Shown here: piece by piece, positions 10,801-18,212 of the stretch
Numbering within the stretch: position 1 is the first letter of the stretch
How the letters are laid out: the number at the start of each line of letters is the position of its first letter
Source of the DNA: Pectinophora gossypiella
Taxonomy: Eukaryota > Arthropoda > Insecta > Lepidoptera > Gelechiidae
Assembly: GCF_024362695.1 (NCBI RefSeq)
Contig: NC_065423.1
Coordinates: forward strand, 1,977,001-2,041,000
DNA: 64,000 nt
Reading direction: 5' to 3'
Notes under the pieces: generated by a model
Told to the model about the DNA's origin: nothing
Databases searched by the model: none
The model's input: the letters and a program-made list of their open reading frames with translations, nothing else
Translations under genes and position numbers: made by a program

Positions 10801-13800
10801 TCTTATTCACCATACTGCTCTAACACCCCTCGGTTAAAAGAGAAAAATGAATTCCGTTGGGCCTATTGACTGATCGACCAATCGGACGAAAAGGAAACAC
10901 CCTGAAACGTACCAAGTGTTACCAGTACGGTCACGAGCATTAATATGTATACACTTTGGTACCAGTCCTAAAGTGGATACATTATTGCTCATGACTGTAC
11001 ACAACTTGCAGCGTACCAATATTATCTCTGAGCATCCTGACGCTGTCGCTCAGGGTCTTGAGCTCCGTGTTGACCTCGTTGATGTAGTTGAACAGAGCGT
11101 AGTTCTCCTCCTCGCGGCGAGTGAACTCTTGCACCAGCTTGTCCACGTCGTCGTCTCCGGTGAACTCCTTGAAACAAAAAAAAATGATTTGAAACGTTGA
11201 ATCCTCATACATTTCTAATAATAATAAAAAATAATAAAAAAGTTTATTCAGTTAAAACCTACGACACACATATACATTTACAACATTAAAATATACACAC
11301 ATTAATATTTAGTTGGAAAACATAACTATGGGTGCCGCAACTCACCAAAAAAGGCCAGGGTTCAGTGAAAATTTACCCAGAGGGCAACACTGATTTTCAA
11401 CCCAGGCCGATCGGTGAAACGCGAGTACCCGCACAATAAATTAAAAAAAGAGTACAAAAAACGACTTGTGTTACACATGGAAGGCAGAAATAAAACAATA
11501 AAAGAAAGAAATACTACACTAAAATAAGGAACTATAAGTGAGTAGTGAAAGCAGTGTGTAGCTATGCTTCATGTGATGTGAGTGCGATAATTAAATAAAC
11601 GTCATAATATACATATAATATTTCATAATCATAACGGACATCCAGGAGCACCCAAATGTGATCGAAAGAAGCAGCAACCGCTATCCCAAATACATCGCTG
11701 GTATACCTAACTAAAATTTGTCAACCTTACGTCTGCACTTATGTCTAAGTACTAAAGGCCTCCGTGATCAGACTTTTGCTCTTGAGTGGTCTTCGTGGTC
11801 TTCTTCTTTATGTTAGGCTGCCATCAGCTTAACTGAGCCTAACAGACTGCTTGGATGGCAATCTCATGCGTACTATCAGTGAATCATCAAAGGCTTGATT
11901 TGATTGATGATAAGGCGCAATCAAGTTGTTACTTGATCTTCAAAGCACTTTTTTATCTTGGATCATCTCTTCAAAATCCAAAGCACCCACCTTAATGGCG
12001 TCGAGGATATTGACGTAGTTGTTATATGCGCGCATCTCTTCCTCCTGCTGCTCAATCCTCTTGGCTTCAGCCTTCGCGTCGGCTGCTGTCAGCCGGACAG
12101 TGCCCTTCGTTCGGAGGAACTCTTCCAGCTTCATGCTGTGGTCCAATTGGCGTTGGAGCTCGCGGACTTCCTGGGAAATTTGAGGAATTGGTAAGTCGTC
12201 ATTCAATGATAGAATACCTATGATAGCAGCTATTTCCTTCAAGGTGTCAAGTTTGTTGAATCAATCCTAGCACTGGTCGTAGGGCCTCGAAGATGATCAG
12301 CCTGTCGCCCATATAGTTCAGTTAATCATGGTAGCAAGGTCTGAGCCCGTTCTGTAGAAAAAAGAAAGAAGAAGAGAAAGACAAAATTAGGTATATTTTA
12401 ATTTAAAATGTAGGTAATGTAGGTTCTGTAGTCTCTGCTTACCCCGGTGGGAAATAGGCGTGAGTTTATGTATGTATGTATGTAAAATGTAGGTAATTTA
12501 AAAATACACAATAATGTCAATCTAGTACAAATGTCTCGACCAAACACCAGCAGTGTGGTGGAGTATGCTCCATACCCCCTCCGGTTGATTGAAGGAACGC
12601 CTGTGCCCAGTACAATGGTACGTCATGTCATGACGTCACACAGCTTATGCTATTTATGTGTTGTATATTATGTAACAAACGTACCTACTGCAACTTACCA
12701 AGCAATGCTTCCCATAATCAATAGCAGCTTTCTCCTTCAAGGCGTCTAGCTTGTTGCACCACTCCTCGCGCTGGTCGTAGGTGGTGATAGCTTGTTCCAC
12801 CAACTCCAAGATCTGAGCCTTGCCATCCATGAGCCTTTTGATCTGCAGCTTCCAGATGTTGTTGAAGAATTGCCTGGAGAAAAATGTATAGCAATTAATT
12901 TGGTAGCAGGTAAAGCTATATTCATTTATAAGGCTATTTATGACGGCTTCCGTAGTTTAGCGTTGGGTTCTCACGATTCGGATTCGAATCCCGGTGGGGA
13001 TATCTAATAACACTAAAAATTACGTTGTGATCCCTATTTTGGACAAGAAATTGCAGATTTATCTATCAGACTGATAGATTGTCATAAAGTGTCATGATCC
13101 ACGCTTAGGAACCATCCCAGCTAGTATTTGCTTAAAAAAACATGTGGTCCTTACATGACGTATGCCAGGGGCCAAGCGAACAGTGACCTCAGACACCAGG
13201 ATTAAGGAAGTCGGCCATTCATCTCACAACCCACACGATAGAAGAGTTATAACATGACCAAGGGATATATTTTTCTGTAAGTAAGTAATCATTTCCCTAG
13301 CGTTACGAGGTCGGTTACCTAACCTGAATATTTGTAAGGTTCGGTTTTTTACAGAAGCAACTGCCTGTCTGACCTTCCAACCCGCGAAGGGAAACCAATC
13401 CCGCTATACAGGTTAGATCACATACCTGCCTGCGAAACGCATTTTAGGGGAATGTGAGTCACCGCTGAGCACGTGATAATCATTTATGATCCAAACATGA
13501 ATTCGAAAACAAATTCGACAATCACTGGTTTAGGCCTATGCTGGATTCGAACCTGCGATCTCAACTGAACTGGGGTACCACGGGTCACTCGACCAACTGT
13601 GAGTCATGGTCCGAATAATCCCTTTCAGTTTTAGTTACGGTGTCACTAGCACCCTGATTGAATAAATTTATTTTTCTTTCAGTGGAGATGATTGAGAGAT
13701 TCTCAAAGAACTACAATGTGGCGATCGTTTATGATCCAAACATGGATTCGATTCTGTGGTTTAGACCCGTGCTGGAGATCGAGTCTGCGACCTCACGGTG

Positions 13801-14757
13801 AGAATCAATGCGTTCTTGCAACGGCATTCTTCTATTTTTCTGTAAGTAAAATTAGATTTTTAAAAGCAGTCTCTCACCGATCACGGAGCAGTCTGTCAAT
13901 CTCCAGCCTCATCTTGAAGTTCTCGCTGTTGACATTGTTGAACTTCTTCATAGCAGTGTCACGACGGTTCTCTAGCTGAGCCACCACTGTCTGGTTCATA
14001 ACTGGATTGGTGACATTCTGGTTGAAAGAATAAAGTTAACTTTATAAATTGCAATATTGTTGCAATATCTAGTTATTGTGACCCTCTATTAAGTGAGAAA
14101 ACACCTGTATCAGAAGGTTACTCTCTTCATATCTATTATAACTGTAGTACCATACAAAAACCACCATTATATATAAGTACTACACTACTGTGGTTTATTG
14201 CACCAGCCCGTGCTCCAATGAATAATCTTCTTTCACCCTAAGGTTGCCTGGCAGAAATTGCTGTTTAGCAATAAGGCCGCCTATTGTGCTTATGTTTTAT
14301 TTGTATATTTTATGTCCTTTGTATATGTTGTTGTGCAATAAAGTATTATTGATTGATTGAAAAAACCTCTTGATAACAATGAGCTTAATTTCTTTCCCCG
14401 TGAATCTTGTGCTTGTACTATTAATTAGCTATTGGGTCCATCGCGATATCGTCTGATTGTGTAGATATTAGTCTAGGAATTTCTTCTCTCTAGATGTCTG
14501 TTGTCTCTGTCTATTACTCTCTTACCTTGTCGTTGCCGGTGCCCTTGCTCCGCAGCCCCTTGATCTCCTTTTGCACCTGCTGCAGCAAGAAGTCCAGCTC
14601 GCTGATGGTGGCGCGGTACTCCCTCACCTCGCCGGAGTACTTCTCGTGCTGGTTCAGCAGGCACACCAGCTTATCTCGAGTGCGGGCATTCTCCATCACG
14701 TTACTCGTGCTTTTTGTTAGCTGGTGGATGAGTAAGGTTTATTATGAGTTCTCATAC

Positions 14758-14815
<58 letters not shown>

Positions 14816-17192
14816 GTATGTATATCACGATTAGATACAGCTACAGCATAAGGTCCACACTCGCGGCAACGGCACGGTATTTGTATCGGTTACCTACACA
14901 GTTTCTTGTAATCCAGCGCGCCTAAGGACATTAGCGAGAAGGGGCCCTCCACCACCCATGGTTCCTATATTCGGACCGGGACACGTGAACGTACTTGCTA
15001 GGTGCTCTTTTCCGATGACACTTTCTTGACGTCCCTACAAGTTATAGGTGAGCGACTGACTATGGCACTCCACTTTCCGATTGTAATTATTCGACACGTC
15101 CGTTCATGACGAAGGTTTGTTTACTTCAATGTTTATGTTAATATAAGAGCGCCGCGCGCCGGTTCGAACCCGGTACCGAACTTGCCCCAATGAGTTTTAA
15201 CTTATCTTAAGTGCAGTTTTCACTTATTTTTTCTTTTCTTTTCTTCTTTTCACAGTTGGCTCGGCCATTATATACGGCGACCACTTATTATCACGTTGGT
15301 CTAACAGAAAGCTCGGTGAGGTGTGGGTACTTAGTTCATCTTGCGATGGATGTACTTCTGCCTACTCCAATTGGGATTTAGTCGTGAGCTTATGTTTTTA
15401 TATTATTTGATACAATACAGAGTAGATTTCAATTACTTACCCAATGAGGAACACATAATAAAAAAATGGAAAAAAATAAAAATATTAAATATTGTATTGT
15501 GTCCATCAGAATCGCCGGCACTCGTATTTTGTCGGCGTAATCATAGAATAAGGACTCTCCGCTCCCCACCAGCGGATGAGCTAGGTTTTGTCTTAGGAAA
15601 AATTGTCAATACCTATATTTTCTCTGCTACTTATAACAAGTTTAATACTTACCAAAAAAACCCGAAATTACGCAAAGGTGAGTACTTATACCTTATGTAA
15701 CGTCCCCAGATAACGTTACCAGACAAAATAAATTATCTTCCGGGCTAAACGAGTGAACCTAACAAAAACTGCATTTCATAATTTATCCATGCTTCAATAG
15801 TCAAACTAATCGAAGCCTAAGTTTAAAATTGGAATCTAGTTCTCGGCCATTTGAGATGTTATTGAGTAAAAAATGCTGCAAGTTTAAAAATAAATAAACA
15901 CTGCCCAGCATGTTGATTGATTGATTGAGCTACGGTTGACTGTTCTTGATTGATGTTGAAAAAGTTTCAAATTTATATTTAGTTGAAAACGATTGTTTTA
16001 AAACTTCTAATACCTACCACATCTCCCTAGCATTACCCTGTTTTTACAAGGTTCGCTTACCTAACCTGAAGATTTGACAGGTCCGGTTTTTTATAGAGGA
16101 GTTTTTTTATTCGAAAACAAATTCGACAATCGTTGGCTTAGGTCTGTGCTGGATTCGAACCTACGACCTCAAATATCAACTACCACGGTTCAAAGTTTTT
16201 ATACTTACCATTCATCATATTTTTGTTTTTACACTTACAAAAAATTGGTAAATATTAGGTGTCTTACTTTCGGCCCAAGCTAGCGGCATCATAGTGATTT
16301 TTGTCCCGGACGAACCCGGGACCTCTGGATCGTGAACCCAACGCTCAGCCACTAGACCACGGAAGCTGTCACCCTTACCTTTAGTTCAAGCATGATCTTC
16401 TCGAGTTCAGCGTTGAGGGAACGAATCATGTTTCTCTGTACTCGCAGGGTGGGCTGAACACTGCTAGTTACCGTCGAACGGTCGATCTCCATCACGCGGA
16501 ACTGGAAACATTGGGTGATTTTATTAAGTATGTTTTAGAATAGACTAGAAATTCTTCTTTCGTGACACTTCATACAAACAACCTCGTTTTACACAAACAC
16601 TCTCTCTCTATTTAAGAGCTGCGCTCTTGTCGGTGAAGTAATCGCCATTCCTCTCTTCTTCCCGCCAAAACCTTCACCTCCCGATACGACACGACCTGCA
16701 CCTTCTCTTTTATTTGTTTCATAAATGTTATCCTAGGTCTACCCCTTCCTCTCTTCCCTTCAATTTTTCCTTCTATAATGTTTGTTATAAATGAATCGTG
16801 TCGTATCAGGTGGCCAATCATATCACAAACACTACGCGTTGACATTATCGTACACGCGCATCTGTGTGTGTGACGTCTGACACCATATGATTTAAGTCTA
16901 AACTATGTTCGAGGGAGGGCGAGCCGCTGGTGGGGAGCGGAGAGTTGCCGTTCTATACGTGTTCTTCTTCTATGCTCGTGTGTAAAAATTAAAAATTATC
17001 AAAAGAAAACACGTCTGCTCTCAACGAAGTCGCACAGACGACGTTTCGTAAAAAGTACCTTATTTGACTAGGTTATCAAGGTCTAGGTTGCCAATTGGTC
17101 TAAAAGCATGTAAAGGTACAGACCTGTCTCTGTAGCTTGGCTAACTCATCCTCCGCGATCTTTTCCATCTCCATATCATCTGGGTTTGCCAT
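1741..17192 (-). CDS. ODAD1: ODAD1/CCDC114/CCDC63-like outer dynein arm docking coiled-coil protein, ten exons, 494 aa
   Basis: Ten minus-strand exons join with consistent phases: 17124-17192, 16379-16501, 14526-14720, 13878-14017, 12699-12873, 11991-12170, 11017-11167, 10460-10631, 2817-2955 and 1741-1881. They total 1485 bp. Every junction is GT-AG. The product starts MANPDDMEMEKIAEDELAK and is almost entirely coiled coil. Family resemblance is clearest in exon 1 (DELAKLQRQ), exon 7 (VDKLVQEFTRREEENYALFN, like the [20 protein letters not shown] region of CCDC114) and exon 9. Known role of the family: DC2/ODAD1 and its paralogue CCDC63 anchor outer dynein arms to doublet microtubules of motile axonemes. 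In insects that means mainly the sperm tail. The C-terminus is an Arg/Pro-rich tail not typical of the family core. Intron 8 (7.5 kb) holds a gypsy element in sense orientation. ODAD1 versus CCDC63 paralogy cannot be settled without a search. Confidence 0.82.
2078..2401 (-). mobile_element. SINE-A (tRNA-derived SINE), full length, 11-bp TSD
   Basis: On the minus strand a tRNA-like head has an A box (TGGTCCAGTGG) and a B box (GGGTTCGATCC). The family body follows (GGCACGTTAAGCCGTTGGTC) and a (GAAG)n-like tail. TTGCAATAACT flanks it at 2067-2077 and 2402-2412. It is inside intron 9 of the ODAD1-like gene. The same family recurs at least eight times in this window. Confidence 0.9.
2817..2955 (-). 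CDS. ODAD1: ODAD1-like exon 9
   Basis: One base plus 46 codons, acceptor tatgttccag, donor GAG|gttagt. ESDCDSLPLLRLLGKTFDIN aligns in character with the C-terminal CCDC114 segment (HCDSSMIDDLL...). The phase fits exon 8 exactly. Confidence 0.8.
3159..3320. mobile_element. Left arm of a palindromic MITE (copy 1), split by the gypsy element
   Basis: Begins acagggtgttagtgac and reads gatgattcagaccatgattc to the gypsy insertion point. The other end is at 9509-9576 and carries the inverted terminal sequence (cgttacgatgtcacttacac). An uninterrupted sister copy is at 9605-9833. The gypsy target is therefore the middle of this hairpin element. Confidence 0.8.
3321..3785 (-). repeat. Gypsy 3' LTR
   Basis: 465 bp, ending at the target duplication ACTT. 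On the minus strand it contains AATAAA at 3434-3439 and a TTTAAA box near 3766-3772. The gag-pol stop codon (3602-3604) lies inside this LTR, so its U3 region is coding for about 180 bp. Confidence 0.95.
3602..8950 (-). CDS. Gypsy gag-pol polyprotein, 1782 codons, intact
   Basis: ATG at 8948-8950. In order: a capsid-like gag region (about 100-270); a CCHC knuckle (C332-C345); a second Cys cluster (C369-C385) without the usual His; a degenerate SRVN/PNSS repeat (about 502-605); an aspartic protease with D639-T-A-A in place of D-T/S-G; a reverse transcriptase with D901 and Y965-LDD; RNase H (D1114, E1153/E1155, D1180); an integrase zinc site (H1324, H1331, C1361, C1364); and an integrase core (D1393, D1453, E1488). 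Gag and pol are in one frame with no frameshift. The C-terminal about 60 residues are encoded in the 3' LTR. The protein would act in cytoplasmic particles and then in integration. The exact clade was not determined. Confidence 0.96.
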   Translation of the reverse strand: MPLTRSGHSSTAADDDSVEVDFQTPHEESAARVVPPVPAAPSASAPPTAPAAAAATVTIGDMSAMMMLWQQSLQRLLDREEERRPATPAPAPAEPITTAHHSGGYFTTCNARYSGAMEESLDGFIDAIEAYKDCANVSDANALRGISMLLTHDAATWWQGVKPSITTWTTAIQSLRSAFGDSRPPHRIYRELFKMTHEHEKTELFIARARALLARLPRGDLSEKVEIDMIYGLLHQRIRERLRREEVYSFEILLWKSREVEDSLDNVSNDSASCATHRPAPSTPRMTSTSAAPSLKNAARRPSTASTSASTSTMSPDFASNNKSAMKSRPFCIYCKVPGHVREECRKLSNKNTTDKIDNDKRDNNTISCYGCGAKGVIRSQCPNCTAKVSFYAVSTFPNQCKQPYSTPSSNNDIHDLSINISCDKICNCDLCYGDDEVMFTYSVPNVIHVSHATNFTPFTQHLTDTNSDTLSLDSQSLSKVLLHDQCLINHTGQSSPTFEHMHSRANGPNSSSMYSRANVSNCSGVYSRVNVPNSSTDFERMHSSPNFSSMCSRVNVPNFSTGVERVHSRVNGPNSSRTFSRVNGTGVDPNCSSSFESVFSRVYDTVVAPISATSTATYCSRPILCVDILGSRGTALIDTAAKCCVAGHSLFKLLKDKKQSFTQKQVAVKLADGVVHQRDVLVCSVDVSVTFKKKKVPIEFVIFPDADNNETLLGMDFLSASGMVIDFATSCWKFSGSHQTYPLEFETEDSEVPRSVVASSFMLREDEGIMLTCDQRRQVSDVLDRHEDVFNLGGAPTTYTEHRIDTGDHVPVAVPPYRLTPAKKAIMEAELGKMLAEGIIEECESPWASPALLVPKKDGTFRFCVDYRRLNAITKSDSYPLPVIEDLLHSTKGCFISTIDLRSSYWQVSVAPGDRDKTAFVTPFGTYRFLRMPFGLKNAPATFQRLMDRFRSGSMVKDVTLLVYLDDLLVLSESYEKHLQDLQLVFDRLRVFGLRANRDKCVFVAKKVKYLGHLITPEGILPDGSKVESILNMNEPKNLKHLRTFLQTCAWFRKFVPGFSGIAQPLTKLTRKNEPWNWSDEQQKAFDELKKKLTSAPVLVQADYSKPFVIRTDASDYALGAVLTQGDGIEEHPIEYSSRLLTSAERKYSTTEREALAVVWAVEKYRPYIDGHPIIVRSDHQPLRWLLTLKSPSGRLMRWALRLQAFDIQYEYTPGKANVVADTLSRPVCDDVSREDCGICTVIVDVPHVNPEELRKSQLSDPDVCKIIQDLEHSDALASNRWLERGYLMNQGVLYRLSPDADSEEPQLVIPASMIPEVLKEFHDAPLAGHQGVDRTLERIRQRYYFTGMRRYVSEYLKTCVDCQKYKPANQKPAGLLQTPILNQRGEVLAVDLFGPLPEAEDGSKWVLLIEDTATRWVEIFALRDATAEACAPLMIEQYFMRYGFPRRIVSDNGVQFVSAVMQQCMHILGIKQNLIPLYHPEANPAERKNRDMKIQLAMLVKTEHRAWSKYLPQVRFALNTATCSTTGLTPSYMMFAREMRTPFDAHHDLRAVLEKDNYVPQVTPYLTRFVSSLQEIRDRVEKQQDSRKDTSDASRRPSPVYAEGDLVLLTTHALSNAQKGLTKKFMPRRDGPYVVKRVLSPTTFEIADQDGQLLGRFHSSDVSLFSGPQSSETQPVQPRRLRGRPRIRDRETLTHTRTHDAPHVFAKPRAGRSCSLEEECVARRSLNSPPPHTSPPQVAPSNRVASKSTLPQRARAPAARPASGTLIGRREIRLPARFRV
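3786..3800 (-). promoter_or_regulatory. Gypsy polypurine tract
   Basis: On the minus strand AGAGGAGGAGTG abuts the 3' LTR start (TGTAGCG). This is the expected plus-strand primer. Confidence 0.75.
7130..7470 (-). repeat. Degenerate tandem repeat inside the gypsy gag-pol
   Basis: A block with a period of about 36-40 bp (core ccctactgtgcatgcgttca and variants) encodes the repeated SRVN/PNSS segments between the Cys clusters and the protease. The units differ by in-frame steps, so the frame stays open. Confidence 0.7.
9018..9043 (-). promoter_or_regulatory. Probable gypsy primer-binding site
   Basis: On the minus strand, two bases after the 5' LTR end, the sequence reads TGGCTGCCCAACTCGGG. The TGG start (complement of tRNA CCA) and position fit a primer-binding site. 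I could not match it to a tRNA from memory. Confidence 0.6.
9044..9508 (-). repeat. Gypsy 5' LTR
   Basis: 465 bp, no difference from the 3' LTR on visual comparison. The other copy of the ACTT target duplication follows at 9509. Confidence 0.95.
9509..9576. mobile_element. Right arm of the MITE (copy 1) split by gypsy
   Basis: Starts with the second target-duplication copy and runs through gatattaactcggagctgaa to ttacaccccgta. This is the inverted partner of 3159-3320. Confidence 0.75.
9605..9833. mobile_element. Palindromic MITE (copy 2), uninterrupted, about 229 bp
   Basis: The left end gggtgttagtgacaccgtaa and the right end ttacgatgtcactaacaccc are inverted. The inner arms (cagaccatgattctgag / ctcagaatcatggtctg) also pair, leaving a T-rich loop. 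The same family is the gypsy target, and a third partial copy is at 13602-13656. Non-coding, so transposition would depend on another element. Confidence 0.85.
9834..10459. other. Intron 8 sequence without a recognised element
   Basis: Between the MITE and exon 8. A 60-codon open frame at 10109-10300 has no recognisable domain or supporting splice signals. I see nothing else. Confidence 0.45.
10460..10631 (-). CDS. ODAD1: ODAD1-like exon 8
   Basis: Two bases, 56 codons and two bases; acceptor cctttcag, donor TT|gtaagt. The peptide EENAKHQAKLYKQQDSIESL is coiled coil. The split codon is finished by exon 9, 7.5 kb away on the far side of the gypsy element. Confidence 0.83.
10925..11000. mobile_element. 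Small MITE (internally deleted), 16 bp from the exon 7 end
   Basis: The inverted ends GTACGGTCACGAGCA and TGCTCATGACTGTAC match the ends of a longer copy at 44512-44665. It lies immediately inside intron 7, next to the splice donor. Confidence 0.75.
11017..11167 (-). CDS. ODAD1: ODAD1-like exon 7 (most diagnostic family segment)
   Basis: 50 codons plus one base, acceptor tgtttcaag, donor ATTG|gtacgc. It contains LVQEFTRREEENYALFNYIN, the segment that resembles CCDC114 most closely. A small MITE ends 16 bp past the exon end. Confidence 0.87.
11215..11990. other. Intron 6 of the ODAD1-like gene
   Basis: It begins with an A/T-rich stretch (aataataaaaaagtttattc) that looks like the tail of an old minus-strand retroposon. 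No coding segment is seen. Confidence 0.4.
11991..12170 (-). CDS. ODAD1: ODAD1-like exon 6
   Basis: 60 codons, phase 0 to 0, acceptor atttcccag, donor AAG|gtgggt. Charged coiled coil (EVRELQRQLDHSMKLEEFLR...). An open frame continues on both sides, but the splice sites and phase define these ends. Confidence 0.83.
12223..12283 (-). pseudogene. Decayed duplicate of part of ODAD1-like exon 5
   Basis: 61 bp align without gaps to 12721-12781 in exon 5, with 10 differences by my count (about 84 % identity), in the same orientation. In the exon frame it contains TAG and TGA stops. It is an exon fragment duplicated about 0.5 kb downstream in the gene and no longer coding. Confidence 0.75.
12541..12620. 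repeat. Fragment of a dispersed repeat (CCCCCTCCGGTTGATTGA core)
   Basis: The core cccctccggttgattga plus 'gcctgtgcccag' recurs at 17903-17945 and, inverted, at 47596-47655. This is a common repeat end. The parent element is not identified. Confidence 0.6.
12699..12873 (-). CDS. ODAD1: ODAD1-like exon 5
   Basis: One base plus 58 codons, acceptor tttctccag, donor TTG|gtaagt. It includes FFNNIWKLQIKRLMDGKAQI. A decayed copy of its distal part sits about 0.5 kb away at 12223-12283. Confidence 0.85.
12943..13250 (+). mobile_element. SINE-A, degenerate copy
   Basis: A damaged tRNA-like head (gcttccgtagtttagcgttg, then attcgaatcccggtgggga) is followed by scattered body matches (acgttgtgatccc) and the family tail (cacaacccacacgatagaag). 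It lies in intron 4 of the ODAD1-like gene. Confidence 0.65.
13290..13580 (-). mobile_element. SINE-B (second tRNA-derived SINE family)
   Basis: On the minus strand a tRNA-like head with the B box GGTTCGAATCC is followed by the family body (cacgtgctcagcggtgac, aaaccgaacc). Related copies are at 37991-38335, 44101-44430, 32500-32712, 34510-34715, 16030-16195, 18025-18140 and 58970-59125. Confidence 0.75.
13602..13660. mobile_element. Partial MITE (third copy of the gypsy-target family)
   Basis: gagtcatggtccgaataatc and ttacggtgtcactagcaccc match one arm of the 9605-9833 element. Confidence 0.7.
13715..13815 (-). mobile_element. SINE-B head fragment
   Basis: tttatgatccaaacatggat, then a damaged B box (gagatcgagtctgcgacctc). 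A 5' fragment of the family, just before exon 4 on the gene strand. Confidence 0.5.
13878..14017 (-). CDS. ODAD1: ODAD1-like exon 4
   Basis: 46 codons plus two bases, acceptor ttcaaccag, donor CG|gtgaga. The peptide NVTNPVMNQTVVAQLENRRD continues the coiled coil. The split Arg codon is completed by exon 5. Confidence 0.83.
14235..14352 (+). mobile_element. LINE 3'-UTR end with TTGATTGA tail
   Basis: aaggttgcctggcagaaatt, agcaataaggccgcctattg, then ttgttgtgcaataaagtatt and a TGATTGATTGA tail. The same 3' end occurs at 34025-34165 (+) and 50890-51015 (-). Confidence 0.7.
14526..14720 (-). CDS. ODAD1: ODAD1-like exon 3
   Basis: 65 codons, phase 0 to 0, acceptor ccaccag and donor AAG|gtaagag. 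It is GC-rich and strongly coiled-coil (for example ISELDFLLQQVQKEIKGLRS). A (TA)n tract begins 41 bp beyond the acceptor side. Confidence 0.85.
14761..14813. repeat. (TA)n microsatellite, about 26 units
   Basis: A pure TA tract in intron 2 of the ODAD1-like gene, 41 bp from exon 3. It produces a spurious Tyr-Ile open frame. Confidence 0.97.
15285..15400 (+). repeat. Dispersed repeat (GCTCGGTGAGGTGTGGGTAC family)
   Basis: aaagctcggtgaggtgtggg, ttcatcttgcgatggatg and a 'gggatttagtcgtgagctta' end recur at 59580-59680. A diverged inverted piece is near 29120-29165. Non-coding, inside intron 2. Confidence 0.6.
15536..15600 (+). repeat. Fragment of the CTCCCCACCAGCG repeat family
   Basis: catagaataaggactctccg and ctccccaccagcggatgagc match the 37248, 43457 and 54896 copies. 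Confidence 0.6.
16030..16195 (-). mobile_element. SINE-B, internally deleted
   Basis: ttacctaacctgaagatttg (body end) and ggattcgaacctacgacctc (head) lie close together on the minus strand, so the middle is missing. Intron 2. Confidence 0.6.
16262..16372 (-). mobile_element. SINE-A head fragment beside exon 2
   Basis: cgaacccgggacctctggat and cccaacgctcagccactaga are the minus-strand tRNA-like head. It ends 6 bp from exon 2. The body is mostly lost. Confidence 0.65.
16379..16501 (-). CDS. ODAD1: ODAD1-like exon 2
   Basis: 41 codons, phase 0 to 0, acceptor tttccag and donor AAG|gtaagg. The peptide FRVMEIDRSTVTSSVQPTLR continues into a heptad-rich segment. A SINE head (16262-16372) lies 6 bp beyond the exon, within the intron. 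Confidence 0.82.
16560..16990 (-). repeat. CTCCCCACCAGCG-family repeat, interrupted by a LINE fragment
   Basis: Minus-strand copy of the family at 37248-37461 (gtgtaaaacgaggttgtttg; tgcgcgtgtacgataatgtc; ctccccaccagcg). The LINE fragment 16601-16823 interrupts it. Confidence 0.7.
16601..16823 (-). mobile_element. 5'-truncated LINE 3' end with (GA)n tail, 9-bp TSD
   Basis: Encodes the C-terminal tail of a non-LTR reverse transcriptase (MIGHLIRHDS..., GKRGRGRPR, ...AGRREEWRLLHRQ), stop, then (GA)n. CACAAACAC flanks it at 16592-16600 and 16824-16832. Same family as 1337-1457 and 28007-28310. Confidence 0.85.
17124..17192 (-). CDS. ODAD1: ODAD1-like exon 1 (start codon)
   Basis: ATG at 17190-17192 in the context ataaaATGGC, then 23 codons to the donor CAG|gtctgt, phase 0. 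It is the first in-frame ATG after an AT-rich leader. The acidic N-terminus leads into the coiled coil. Confidence 0.8.
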
Positions 17193-18024
17193 TTTATAAA
17201 CCTTCGGCCCTTATATTTCTTCTCGATAACTGTTTGTACTTCTCATAGGCCGGTCAAGACCTGAAGGAAAATTGGAAAATAATATTGCAATTTTTTGTAG
17301 GTTAGTAAGTAATATTTTCACAAAAATAAAATGTATTGAGATGGTAATTATTTACGTCAAGTAACAACTACTAATCGTTATTGGTTTTGTCCTTACATTC
17401 AAGTTTAAAAGAAATCTACCAAAACAAAAACAAAAATAAATAAATGGACCAACTGTTAATAATAATAAAATAAATAAAATAAAAATAAAATATATATTTA
17501 TTTGCAGCAGCGATTACATTATTGTAGGTGTTAAGTTAATTAATATAAACGTGTTCCCCTGTTAAGTTAATATAAACGTGTGTTAGGAGACACCGCTCTT
17601 CTTACTTAGATATGTACAGTTATATAAAATTTTGAAACTAAACCCTTGGAACAAAAAAATATATATTTCGACCTTGTACTGAACACAGTATCACAATAAA
17701 TTATTCTTATTCTTCTTACCTAGGTAAATAACGTGGAATTTTGGGTCAAATGGGAACTTCTGTATGGCTGTTGAATCGATGGCCGGTCGCTAAGCAGCCG
17801 CTTGGCCCGGAGCCTCCATACTAAATTCCCGGTCTCGTTCGTGCGCCGGGTCGCCGGATTGTACCCGGGGGATCTTAAAACAATTCAAGTCAACATCATT
17901 ACCCCCTCCGGTTGATTGAGGGGAGGCCTGTGCCCAGCAGAGACGTATATGTTATGTTAACATTACCGTGAACGCAAAAATATCTTCCTATTGTTATCGT
18001 GTGGGTTGTTCGGTGGAATACAAT
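17193..18024. other. Upstream flank of the ODAD1-like gene
   Basis: Contains the presumed 5' UTR and promoter of the minus-strand gene, but no core element I would assign. AT-rich tracts follow, then a repeat fragment at 17903-17945 (ccccctccggttgattgagg). No open frame of note. Confidence 0.4.
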
Positions 18025-18140
18025 AATAGGTGGAAAATAAATTCAAAAATCATTGGTTTGGATCCGTTTTGAGGTTCGAACCTGCTACCTCACAGAGAGA
18101 GTCAAGCGTTCTTCCAACTGGGCTACCACGACATCTTAAC
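18025..18140 (-). mobile_element. SINE-B head fragment
   Basis: gaggttcgaacctgctacct (B box, minus strand) to gggctaccacgacatc. It joins SINE-A through a spacer that is almost identical to the one at 32475-32500. Confidence 0.65.
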
Positions 18141-18162
18141 TATTCTAATGTTAACTGTTCTT

Positions 18163-18212
18163 CTTCTTCTATCGTGTGGGTTGTGAGGCGGAATACCAAC
18201 CTCATCAACCCT
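18163..18212 (-). mobile_element. SINE-A, tail half, split by the BEL insertion
   Basis: ttctatcgtgtgggttgtga to atcaaccct is the minus-strand SINE-A tail. The rest resumes at 26458 after the BEL element. ACCCT (18208-18212) is the target duplication. Confidence 0.85.

Noticed and set aside
14494..14925. 143-codon ORF with a Tyr-Ile run
   Set aside because: It is antisense to exon 3 and extended by a (TA)n microsatellite.
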